A stretch of 64,000 bases of DNA from an uncultured Rhodothermaceae bacterium (lineage in GTDB: Bacteria > Bacteroidota > Rhodothermia > Rhodothermales > Salinibacteraceae). The translations under genes and the position numbers were made by a program. The notes beneath the pieces are model-generated. The model saw only the letters and a list, made by a program, of their open reading frames with translations, was not told the origin of the DNA and made no database searches. This document shows, one piece after another, positions 38,162 to 46,999 of this stretch (positions within the stretch are counted from its first letter, which is position 1; the number at the start of each line of letters is the position of its first letter). The stretch is taken from assembly GCA_913056335.1 (NCBI GenBank), contig CAJXLX010000001.1:1-64000 (forward strand), written 5' to 3'.

Positions 38162-39205
38162 ATGAAGATACGACACACTTTCGCGCGGACAATGCTTGAC
38201 CACCTGCAATATACACTTGCACTGGGAGCGCTTTTCCTAATGATCGGGTGGGGGCTCCCTGCGCAGGCACAGGAGGCGTTTGTGGACGACGCCACCTGTC
38301 CGAACACAGGCAGCGGTACATCGGGGGATCCGTACTGCGAAATCCAAACGGCCATTGATAACGCCAATTCAGGTGATGTGATTGACGTGGCTGCGGGGAC
38401 GTATGCGGAAGGCATCGTTGTGAATAAGGCGCTGACGATTCAAGGTAATAATGCTGGCACCCCGGGCAGCGGCACACGTGCCGAGGAAAGCACCATCGTC
38501 CCAGAGCCAAGCGAGGGAGGAGGTCCACCGCCGCCTTTTCTCATAAGTGTGGCATCCTCCAATGTAACAATCGATGGGTTCGAGTTCGATGCACAGAGCA
38601 ACGTGCCCACAGGAATAGGCGTACAATCAGGCGGTGAAACTCCTGTTGTTGAAAGCACAGTGATACAAAATAACGTATTCGAGAATTTCCCAAGCGGAGT
38701 TACGATCAGTATCTTTGAGACGACGATAGATATTCCATTTGGAGTGGGGATTGCAGGTGTTGGGCCGTCCACCGAAAATGAGTTTGCAAACAACCTCTTC
38801 CAGAACTTTGGGGACTACCAGCCGCCGACCGACAACGGTCCGGAGACAGAAGGTGAACCCGAGCGTGCCAGCATCGGGATAGCCGTTGTAGATGGGTTTG
38901 AGGCATCCATTGAGAACAATCGAATTGATAACGTAGCGTTTGGCGTATTGATGACGCAGGGCCGTCTTCCCATGCCGATGGGCGGGGGGCCGATTGGCGA
39001 ACCGATCTTGGGACAAGAGCCCGGAAGCAGAGATGCACAGGCACAGCCTGCAAACGCTGGCATTGCACACGTCAGCGGCGGCCAAATCACCAACGTTCAT
39101 CGTGGCATTGTCTTCTACCCCGGACAGCAAGACGCCACCTACTATGGTGGAGGGAGTAGAAATCAGTGGAGCCGAAGAGTTTGGCATTGTATCGTTCCGT
39201 TTTGA
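38162..39205 (+). CDS. Secreted right-handed beta-helix protein, N-terminal part (frameshifted)
   Basis: Signal peptide; ...DPYCEIQTAIDNANSGDVIDVAAGTYAEGIVVNKALTIQGNNAG; in-frame homology ends at GIVFYPGQQDATYYGG. Confidence 0.75.
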   Translation: MKIRHTFARTMLDHLQYTLALGALFLMIGWGLPAQAQEAFVDDATCPNTGSGTSGDPYCEIQTAIDNANSGDVIDVAAGTYAEGIVVNKALTIQGNNAGTPGSGTRAEESTIVPEPSEGGGPPPPFLISVASSNVTIDGFEFDAQSNVPTGIGVQSGGETPVVESTVIQNNVFENFPSGVTISIFETTIDIPFGVGIAGVGPSTENEFANNLFQNFGDYQPPTDNGPETEGEPERASIGIAVVDGFEASIENNRIDNVAFGVLMTQGRLPMPMGGGPIGEPILGQEPGSRDAQAQPANAGIAHVSGGQITNVHRGIVFYPGQQDATYYGGGSRNQWSRRVWHCIVPF

Positions 39206-41927
39206 CGGGGAAGAGGTCTATCAGCCTGCCCTTGGCGATGGGAGCAATGACATTACGGCTACGATCCGCAATGTCACGATCACCGATACCGGAAGTCCAG
39301 CAAGCTCGGGCGATGCGGCAGGCATCGCCACCAATGCGTTTTCGGGAACCGGATTGCTCACCACAACCATCGAGAACTGCACGATTCGTGATAATCAGAA
39401 CCGCGGGATCAATGCGCGAGGCGCCGATGATAGTGCGGTCTCAGTATCCGTAACTGGATGTGTTGTAGAAGGGAACGGGTATGCTCCGAATTCAAATGCC
39501 AACGCCAACGGAATTATCGCACAGCGCGGTGCTGAGATCACTGTGGAAAACAGTACTATAAGCAACGTATCCACCAACCAGTCGGCCCCCGAGGCTGATG
39601 CGGTGTCGGTAAAGAGTGAAGCGGAAGCGGAAGAGGGCGAGGGAGACCGTGACAACGGAAAAATGACAATCACAGATTCTCGGATCCTGGCTCCTGTGGG
39701 CCAGGCAGCCGTGGCGGCGTCTCCGGGTGGAGCTGGAGATCCCGGCTTCCTGGATGCTTCGGGCAACTGGTGGGGCAGCACCAATCCTGCAGCCTTTGAG
39801 ATTAGCGATGCAGAGGATATTGTCGACTACAGTCCCTTCCTGAACAGCGGCACGGACACCGACATGGGCACGCCGGGTTTTCAAGGCGACGTTTCAGTGC
39901 TCAGCGTGGACAGTGGAAGCCCGCAGTTGCAGGCCGGTACGCGCATCGAAGAAGCGGTTACGCTGGGGGGCGCTGCCGAGATTATTCTGCAGTCGACAAG
40001 CGGACAGTTTAACGTGTCTACCGACGTATCCGTGCCAGGCGACCTCGTTGTGGCGGGTGACATTGAGTTTGGGACAGTCAACGGCGACATCCAAATCGTT
40101 AACAACGAACTGGCCGTGGAAGGCGGCTCAGTCACCAACAGCCCGATGTTCGATGTGCAAAACCGCTTTGTGGGAGATCAGCCCGGCGGAAATGGTGATA
40201 ACGCCGGGTGGCGCCTGCTTTCCTCGCCCCGTGCGAGCGAATCCGCTGCGCTACTTGAGGATCTGCAGCAGGCCAATACCGGCACCATTCTGGCGCTGTG
40301 GGACGATGAAGTGCAAGAGTACGACTACATCAACTCTGTAAACGGAACCACGGATCTACCGCGTGGCGAGAGCTTCTTCGTCTACCTCTTCGACCTTGAC
40401 AATCCGATTGGAACAGAGGCCAGCGACACGTGCACTCCAAGTGATGCGTGCATTCGCACGAGCGGCCTGCTCAACGTTGGCAATGCCCCAACTGGTGGCT
40501 TCGGCACAAATACTGTAACGGTAGGCGTGTCGGATACAGAGAACACCAGCTCGACAGAGGCCGGATACCTGCTCGGTAACCCGTTTACCCAGTCGTTCGA
40601 TATTGCCAACCTGACGGTGCAGTCCACCGGGAGCCCCATCGGAACAGATGGTATCTTTGAAGGAGCGGTCACGGTGTATAATCCTCTAACTGATGAGTTT
40701 ACGCCGGTGAACGCCGATTCGAACCTGGAAAGCGAGGTGGCGCCCTGGCAAGGATTCTGGCTATTGCGTCAGCCATCCGAAGAGCCGCTGCAAGAAGAGA
40801 CACTCGTCTACGAAGAAGCCGGACGCACGCAAGGGGCGCCGTTTGTGCCCGCGAAGTCGACGATGGCCTCGTTCAACAGCGGGCAGCTCTTCGTAACGCT
40901 CGGGATAGAGCAAGGCGCAGAGGTGGTACAGCAGAGTCGGGCTTCCCTCTATGCCCGCGAAGGGGCCTCCACCGACCGCGACGCGTACGACCTGGCACGC
41001 ATTCAGCCAATGAGTGAAACATTTGCCCAGGTGTCGTTCCTGCGTCCCGACGGAACGCGGGCTTCGCAGTACAGCGTGCCGTACGCGCTTGAGGGTTCGG
41101 TCGACATCCCGCTGCATGCGGAAGGAGTCGGGGTAAGCGGTACCGCCCATATCTCGACGGAGGGCTGGACCCACATCCCAAATGATTGGGAACTGACGCT
41201 CACCGACACGCAGACTGGTGAGACTACGCCGCTCGTGCCGGGAGAAAGCTACACGTTCAACCTGAACGAGAGCGAGCCACAGCCCACAGCCCAGCCGGGG
41301 ATGCAGTCCAGTGAAGGAGAAGCCAATCCGCGCTTTGTTGTGACAGCGGGTCCGGTGGAGCCGCTTCCCGTTGAGCTTGCGCAGTTCACCGGACGCGCCG
41401 ACGGGACCAGTGCGGTGCTCGCCTGGGAAACCGCCTCGGAGACCAATAACGCGGGCTTCCGGGTGCAACGGCAGTCCAACGGCGGTTCCTTCGAAACGGT
41501 AGAGTTTGTAGAAGGCACCGGGACGACCGACGCGCCGCAGTCTTATCAGATCCGGGTGGAAGACCTCAACTACGGCACGCACAGCTTCCGCATTGAGCAG
41601 GTAGATACCGACGGGACGGCCACGCCGAGCGATCCAGTCGAGGTGGAGGTGCGTCTGCAGGAAGCGATGGCCCTATCGCCAGTTGCGCCGAACCCGGTGC
41701 AGGGGCAAAGTACAATCACGATGACGGTGCGCGAGACGCAGCCCGTGCAAGCCGCGCTCTACGACGCACTGGGCCGCCGGGTGCGGACGCTCTACGATGG
41801 CGAACTGAGTGGGCAACAGCCGAAGACGCTAACGATTGATGCATCGTCGCTTGCCAGTGGCACGTACTTCGTTCGGGTGCGCAGCAAATCGTCAATCCAA
41901 ACGACTCGTGTTGTGGTTGTCCGATAA
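39144..41927 (+). CDS. Beta-helix protein continuation with C-terminal T9SS type A sorting domain
   Basis: VEGVEISGAEEFGIVSFRFDG continues from the other frame; C-terminus LSPVAPNPVQGQSTITMTVRETQPVQAALYDALGRRVRTLYDGELSGQQPKTLTIDASSLASGTYFVRV. Confidence 0.8.
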   Translation: MVEGVEISGAEEFGIVSFRFDGEEVYQPALGDGSNDITATIRNVTITDTGSPASSGDAAGIATNAFSGTGLLTTTIENCTIRDNQNRGINARGADDSAVSVSVTGCVVEGNGYAPNSNANANGIIAQRGAEITVENSTISNVSTNQSAPEADAVSVKSEAEAEEGEGDRDNGKMTITDSRILAPVGQAAVAASPGGAGDPGFLDASGNWWGSTNPAAFEISDAEDIVDYSPFLNSGTDTDMGTPGFQGDVSVLSVDSGSPQLQAGTRIEEAVTLGGAAEIILQSTSGQFNVSTDVSVPGDLVVAGDIEFGTVNGDIQIVNNELAVEGGSVTNSPMFDVQNRFVGDQPGGNGDNAGWRLLSSPRASESAALLEDLQQANTGTILALWDDEVQEYDYINSVNGTTDLPRGESFFVYLFDLDNPIGTEASDTCTPSDACIRTSGLLNVGNAPTGGFGTNTVTVGVSDTENTSSTEAGYLLGNPFTQSFDIANLTVQSTGSPIGTDGIFEGAVTVYNPLTDEFTPVNADSNLESEVAPWQGFWLLRQPSEEPLQEETLVYEEAGRTQGAPFVPAKSTMASFNSGQLFVTLGIEQGAEVVQQSRASLYAREGASTDRDAYDLARIQPMSETFAQVSFLRPDGTRASQYSVPYALEGSVDIPLHAEGVGVSGTAHISTEGWTHIPNDWELTLTDTQTGETTPLVPGESYTFNLNESEPQPTAQPGMQSSEGEANPRFVVTAGPVEPLPVELAQFTGRADGTSAVLAWETASETNNAGFRVQRQSNGGSFETVEFVEGTGTTDAPQSYQIRVEDLNYGTHSFRIEQVDTDGTATPSDPVEVEVRLQEAMALSPVAPNPVQGQSTITMTVRETQPVQAALYDALGRRVRTLYDGELSGQQPKTLTIDASSLASGTYFVRVRSKSSIQTTRVVVVR

Positions 41928-41978
41928 TACAAGGCGCACACCCTACGCATCTCACTCCAACAAAACAGCCATAAATGT

Positions 41979-42173
41979 ATGTCCGCGACGCGCGATACAT
42001 CTCGGTCTCCCCGTTCCAAAGGAGCGGGTTCGTCCCGGCAGCACGACCCGGAATCTGACCAGGACGTCCCTGCAGGCTACACGCCGCCACAGGTACGTCC
42101 ACTCGGCACCCTGCCAGCGTCTACAGGTATGCCGCAGTCGGCGGGGGGGAAGCCTGGCCAAACACCGACATAG
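41979..42173 (+). CDS. Putative RiPP precursor with lasso-family leader motif
   Basis: MSATRDTSRSPRSKGAGSSRQHDPESDQDVPAGYTPPQVRPLGTLPASTGMPQSAGGKPGQTPT; YTPPQVRPLGTLPAST fits YxxPx(L/V)xxxGxxxxxT. Adjacent to the HprK/PqqD/B2 genes. Confidence 0.65.
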   Translation: MSATRDTSRSPRSKGAGSSRQHDPESDQDVPAGYTPPQVRPLGTLPASTGMPQSAGGKPGQTPT

Positions 42174-42266
42174 TAGCGAAACTTTGCTGAAATTTTTGGC
42201 AAACAGATGCTCTGGCCAAGGGATGCATCGCATCGATCTTCTGTTTCATATTGCCAATTGTAAGCA

Positions 42267-43319
42267 ATGAAGGTAACCCCGGCTGCCATCGAGGCCGGTC
42301 CTGTGTTAAAAATCCGTGTTGAAGAGCCGTCGCAAAGCAAAGCGCATACATTAATGTCTGCGGTCGATGCTCTGGCCTGGAAGTATTGCAAGCCAAACCA
42401 GGACCAGGTTCCGGACGGCCTCATCGACGTGTCGTCACAGCTTGTGGGGATTCCCCGGTCAGCAACGCAGGTGGAGCGTGACCAGCAAGGTACCGTCTGG
42501 AAGACATCACAGCATTGGTGGGTTGAACGTGCGGCGTACTGTGTTGCCTTAGAGCGGGACTCAGTTCGGGCTACGCTCTACATGGACCATACTGATCAAG
42601 AGATACAGGCATCGCTTGCATACGCAATCCGCGATATCATCACATTGCTTCTTCCACATACGGGTTGGATACCGCTGCACGCTGCGTGTGTCGTGCCTGC
42701 TGGCGCACCTGACGAGGGTGTACTACTTGTTGGAGCTTCCGGGGCAGGAAAGTCGACCCTTACACTGGGTATGCTCATGCAGGGCGCCCGGTGCGTTAGT
42801 GATGACCTGCTTCTTATAGCGCAAGAGCAAGCTCGTAAAAGCAAAAATACCCGATCCGGCGGTGTCGCCGTGTACAGCATGATGCGAGATATGCGGGTAT
42901 GTAACGATGCGTGGGAGCGCCTCGGCTTGTGTAAAGACCATGCTGGCTCATCGGGTGTATTTGCTATACATGCAGCAGTTGAGAAGCACACGCTAACAGC
43001 CGCTGCAATGTCGAAACGTTCTTCCACAGCAGAACTGAGAACCGCAAGTAGCAGTCCTACGCGCATATTGCTGCCAACAATCACCAGCCACCCTCGGAGC
43101 CGATTAGTACCCGTATCGCGGGCGGAGGCGCTACCTGATTTGCTTTCGCAGATGGTTCCGGCAACAATGCTGCCTGCTGACGTACAGCACGATCAATTGG
43201 AGCGTACTGCAGCGTTGCTCCGCCAGTGCACCGCCTACCGCCTGCACGCCGGGCGCGACCTCTACCACAACCCAGGGCACCTGGCGGCACTCCTGCAAAC
43301 TACAACAGCCTTCGCATAG
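42267..43319 (+). CDS. HPr kinase-like protein (RiPP cluster associated)
   Basis: LLPHTGWIPLHAACVV...GVLLVGASGAGKSTLTLGMLMQGARCVSDDLLLI: P-loop and HprK-like SDDL motif. Confidence 0.8.
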   Translation: MKVTPAAIEAGPVLKIRVEEPSQSKAHTLMSAVDALAWKYCKPNQDQVPDGLIDVSSQLVGIPRSATQVERDQQGTVWKTSQHWWVERAAYCVALERDSVRATLYMDHTDQEIQASLAYAIRDIITLLLPHTGWIPLHAACVVPAGAPDEGVLLVGASGAGKSTLTLGMLMQGARCVSDDLLLIAQEQARKSKNTRSGGVAVYSMMRDMRVCNDAWERLGLCKDHAGSSGVFAIHAAVEKHTLTAAAMSKRSSTAELRTASSSPTRILLPTITSHPRSRLVPVSRAEALPDLLSQMVPATMLPADVQHDQLERTAALLRQCTAYRLHAGRDLYHNPGHLAALLQTTTAFA

Positions 43320-43344
43320 CGTTCTACATCTGCCTTCCGTCATC

Positions 43345-43671
43345 ATGCCTGCGCCTTCTGCTTTCGCCAACGATGTGCCCGTACGCTGCGCCGTGCATGC
43401 CACCGCTACGGCCCTCGATGCCGACTCCGCGGTCGTGCTCGACCTCAAGAGCCAGACGTACTACGAACTCAACGAGACGGGATACGTGCTCTGGGCCTAC
43501 CTGCAGGAGCACGACCAGGCCACCGCCTCCGAGCTCGCCGAGGCGCTCTGTACTCATGCCAATGCCGACGCCGCCGGCGATTCCGTGCTCACGCCGGCGA
43601 CCGCCCGGACGCACACCAACACGTTTTTGCAATCCATGCGCGCGGCTCAACTCATTGTGCCTGCATCATGA
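43345..43671 (+). CDS. PqqD-family RiPP recognition element (lasso B1-like)
   Basis: ALDADSAVVLDLKSQTYYELNETGYVLWAYLQE. Confidence 0.85.
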   Translation: MPAPSAFANDVPVRCAVHATATALDADSAVVLDLKSQTYYELNETGYVLWAYLQEHDQATASELAEALCTHANADAAGDSVLTPATARTHTNTFLQSMRAAQLIVPAS

Positions 43672-44174
43672 TTGCCGACGAACCTCCAACCATAGCGACG
43701 CACATCCAGGAGTACGCTGCGCGTCCACGGTGGCACCGGGCCCTGGCCTGCGTACAGGTCCTGCCCCACGCGCTCTGGCTCTACGCTATCGTGGCACTGC
43801 ACCTCCGCCGCGTGCAGCAAGCCGCCACGCCGCGCACGCTCCCCGACGCACTGAAGCGTCTGCCCCCAACTGTGCTCCATACAACATGGCGCGGATTTGG
43901 CCCGCCGCTTGCATTGGGGGCATGCCTGACGATAGCCTACCGGCTTACCACACGCGGGCACTCCGGCCGCTGCCTGCCACGCGCACTCCTTCTATTCGGG
44001 CTGGTGCAGCGCACCGAACACGCACCCGTGCATTTCTGCATCGGTGCCCAACGCAACCGTCCGCATGAGCACCTGGCCCACGCCTGGGTCGAGGTGGGCG
44101 GCACGGCGCTGGCCGAACCCGTCAGTCCGCGCACCACCCACCGCCTGCTCTACCGCTACCCGACCACTTCGTGA
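43668..44174 (+). CDS. Lasso peptide biosynthesis B2-like (transglutaminase-like) leader protease
   Basis: HSGRCLPRALLLFGLV...HAWVEVGGTALAEP (Cys/His). ATGA overlap with the PqqD gene. Confidence 0.85.
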   Translation: MIADEPPTIATHIQEYAARPRWHRALACVQVLPHALWLYAIVALHLRRVQQAATPRTLPDALKRLPPTVLHTTWRGFGPPLALGACLTIAYRLTTRGHSGRCLPRALLLFGLVQRTEHAPVHFCIGAQRNRPHEHLAHAWVEVGGTALAEPVSPRTTHRLLYRYPTTS

Positions 44175-45436
44175 TGGCTGCTCCCGATGCTGTCTCCGAA
44201 ACCGCCGTTCAGGTGGGATGCGCCGCGCTCCGCCACGCTCTCCAGGTCGATGCAAAGGAGACATGGACGGCCACGCTCAACAGACATGGCCCTGCGTGCG
44301 AACCCCGTCACCTGATGGCGTGGGCCCAGCATCACAACGTGATCCCTTCGGTGTATCGCGCGCTTGCGGCTGTAGACCACCCAGATGCCGCTCCCCTGCG
44401 AAATGCGCTTGCCCCGCATGCACAGACCGTGGCGGCTGCCGGACTCCTACAGGCCGAGGCACTCGCCGACATCCTGCACGCGCTGGACCGCCACAACATC
44501 GACGTGATTCCGCTGAAAGGCGTGCACCTGGATGTGCGGGCGTACGGCGGTCCCGGAAAACGCAAAGACGGCGATCATGACCTGCTCATCCGCCCCGAGC
44601 AGCTTACCGACGCCGTCGCCGTGCTGCGCAAACTTGGCTATGCGTCCACCGACCCCGACCGTCCGGTCGAAACGTGGCGCGAGACCGTGCCGATTCACCA
44701 CGGGCCGCCGCTCGTGAAGCAAGACGGTCCAATGCCAAGCTGGATCGAGATGCACTGGCATACCGCGCCCGCAACCGAAGGGCTGCGCCTGCACAATCCA
44801 GCACAGCGCACCGCCAACGTATGGCGCCGCTCGCATCTGGCAACCCTACGCGGCGCACCGATCCGCGAAATGGACCCTGCCGACGAGGTGGCGTACCTGG
44901 CGCTGCACGCCATCCGCCACATGGCGCAGCATACGCGTGGGCTTTCGCTGCGCTTTTCGATGCTCGAAGACCTCTACCGCCGCATCCAGTCGCTGCCGGC
45001 TCTCTCGGGACGAACGCTCCGAACGCGTATCCAGGCACTGGGGCGGGTGGATGTACAGGGGCCGCTGCACTACGTGTGGACAACCTTGCTCGGCGCTCCG
45101 CAAGACGCGCTCTGGCCCAACGGTACGGGCGCTGTGGCGCCGTGGCCGCGCCAGGGGTGGGAGCGGAGGCTCTTACCCCTGGCGTTTCTGCGCAGCGCGC
45201 CCCATCCCGATGGCCCCTCGAAGCGGCGCTGGCATCGCGAAAAGGCGTGGGGACTGCTTCTGCATACGCTTCTGTTGCCCCACTGGCGCGACCGAGCAGC
45301 GCTCATTGCACGCGACCTACTCGGTCCGCTGGTGCAGGTGAACGAGAACGACCGCGCGGTAGCACCGACGTTGCCTGATGCACTGCTGCTTCCCGTGCGG
45401 TGGGTGCGGCTGGGCTGGCAGGTGGTACGTGGGTGA
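44174..45436 (+). CDS. Nucleotidyltransferase family protein (NTP_transf_5-like)
   Basis: LLQAEALADILHALDRHNIDVIPLKGVHLDVRAYGGPGKRKDGDHDLLIRPEQLTDAVAVLRKLGY. TGATG overlap with the B2 gene. Confidence 0.85.
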   Translation: MAAPDAVSETAVQVGCAALRHALQVDAKETWTATLNRHGPACEPRHLMAWAQHHNVIPSVYRALAAVDHPDAAPLRNALAPHAQTVAAAGLLQAEALADILHALDRHNIDVIPLKGVHLDVRAYGGPGKRKDGDHDLLIRPEQLTDAVAVLRKLGYASTDPDRPVETWRETVPIHHGPPLVKQDGPMPSWIEMHWHTAPATEGLRLHNPAQRTANVWRRSHLATLRGAPIREMDPADEVAYLALHAIRHMAQHTRGLSLRFSMLEDLYRRIQSLPALSGRTLRTRIQALGRVDVQGPLHYVWTTLLGAPQDALWPNGTGAVAPWPRQGWERRLLPLAFLRSAPHPDGPSKRRWHREKAWGLLLHTLLLPHWRDRAALIARDLLGPLVQVNENDRAVAPTLPDALLLPVRWVRLGWQVVRG

Positions 45437-45528
45437 GAGGGCGTCTTTTGTTTCCATTGGGTAGGCACCGGCGCGCTTGTATCCCTACGGCTACGTGGTC
45501 GCGGATACGATTGCATCAGAAGAACGGC

Positions 45529-46839
45529 TTACGCCACGAGAACGCCGGCAATGGTCGCGGTCATCCAGGAAGCAAGGGCACCGCCGAGGACTGCGCGCAG
45601 CCCCAGTGCGGCGATTTCGCCCCGGCGTTCGGGCGCGATGCCGCCAATGCCGCCCAGCTGAATGGCAATGGAGGAGAAGTTGGCGAATCCACACAACGCA
45701 TACGTGCCAATGATGATGGAGCGCTCGCTCATCACACCGCGCAGTTCGCTCAGCGAGGCAAACGCGATGAACTCGTTAACAGCCACTTTTTCGCCCATGA
45801 GGGTCCCGAAGCTGAGAATGTCGGCTGTTTCCACGCCCATCGCCCAGGCCAGCGGGGCAAATACAAACCCGAAGATCGACTGGAGCGAGAGCGCTTCAAA
45901 CCGCTGATTGGACCATTCGGCCACCAGCGTGTTGATGTCGTAAAGCTGCGTGCCCCCCACCGTAGGCCCGCCGAGCCACCCGAGTCCGGCATTGATGACG
46001 CCAATCAGCGCAATGAACGCCAGCAGCATGGCGCCTACGTTCAGCGCCAGCTTGAGTCCCTCGGAGGCCCCATCGGCGGCAGCATCCAGAATGTTATCGC
46101 TGGGCTGCTCATAGTTGATGTCGCCAGCGCCGGCTGTTTCAGGCGTCTCGGTTTCGGGGATTAAGATTTTAGCCACGACGATAGCGGCGGGGGCGCTCAT
46201 CACCGAGGCCGACAAGAGATGCTTCGCAAACAGGACGCGCTCAGCCTCCGACTCGCCCCCTAAGAATCCGATATACGCGGCCAGTACGCCCCCCGCGATC
46301 GTAGCCATACCGCCCGACATGAGCACGAACAGCTCGCTTTTCGTCATGCCTTTGATATACGGCTTAATTGCCAAGGGCGCTTCGGTCTGCCCAATAAACA
46401 CGTTCGAGGCGGTAGCCAGCGACTCCGCTCCCGAGATGCCGAGGGTCTTCTGCATAATCCAGCCCGCACCGCGTACCACCGGCTGCACCAGACGTAAGTA
46501 GTACAGCACGGCCATCAGCGAGGCGAAGAAAACGATGGTGGGCAGCACATGGAAGGCAAATGGCCCTTCAGCCGGACTCCCCAACGCATCCCCAAAGATA
46601 AATGTGGACCCCTCGTAGGTGAACGACAGCACCGTGTTAAACAGGCTGGCCAGCGTATCGAAGACGACCTCGCCAGGTCCGGTTTTTAAGACGAGAAGGG
46701 CAAACACCAACTGCAAGGCAATGCCCGACCCCACCAGCTTCCAGTCGATCGCCTTTCGGTTAGTAGAAAATATATACGCAATGCCAACAAACACGGCCAG
46801 ACCAAACGCGCCGCGTAGCAACGCAACAGAAAACGACAT
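45529..46839 (-). CDS. NupC/CNT family nucleoside transporter
   Basis: FAFHVLPTIVFFASLMAVLYYL, NVFIGQTEAPLAIKPYI, ALCGFANFSSIAIQLGGIGGIAPERRGEI. Confidence 0.92.
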   Translation of the reverse strand: MSFSVALLRGAFGLAVFVGIAYIFSTNRKAIDWKLVGSGIALQLVFALLVLKTGPGEVVFDTLASLFNTVLSFTYEGSTFIFGDALGSPAEGPFAFHVLPTIVFFASLMAVLYYLRLVQPVVRGAGWIMQKTLGISGAESLATASNVFIGQTEAPLAIKPYIKGMTKSELFVLMSGGMATIAGGVLAAYIGFLGGESEAERVLFAKHLLSASVMSAPAAIVVAKILIPETETPETAGAGDINYEQPSDNILDAAADGASEGLKLALNVGAMLLAFIALIGVINAGLGWLGGPTVGGTQLYDINTLVAEWSNQRFEALSLQSIFGFVFAPLAWAMGVETADILSFGTLMGEKVAVNEFIAFASLSELRGVMSERSIIIGTYALCGFANFSSIAIQLGGIGGIAPERRGEIAALGLRAVLGGALASWMTATIAGVLVA

Positions 46840-46999
46840 ACACAGGTGGGGTTATCCGCAGAGAATACGTCCGCATAAGATACGGAATGAAACGAAGATG
46901 CCAAATGCCACGAAGGCATTCATCCACTTAAACGGACGTCTACGGCATCGCTCACACGTTATTCACGGGATGCCTGGGCTTATACTGGTTTTCGTGGCG

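Noticed and set aside
41979-45436. Calling the cluster a canonical lasso peptide locus
   Set aside because: No Asn-synthetase-like cyclase and no Asp/Glu ring acceptor in the predicted core; kept only as lasso-like.
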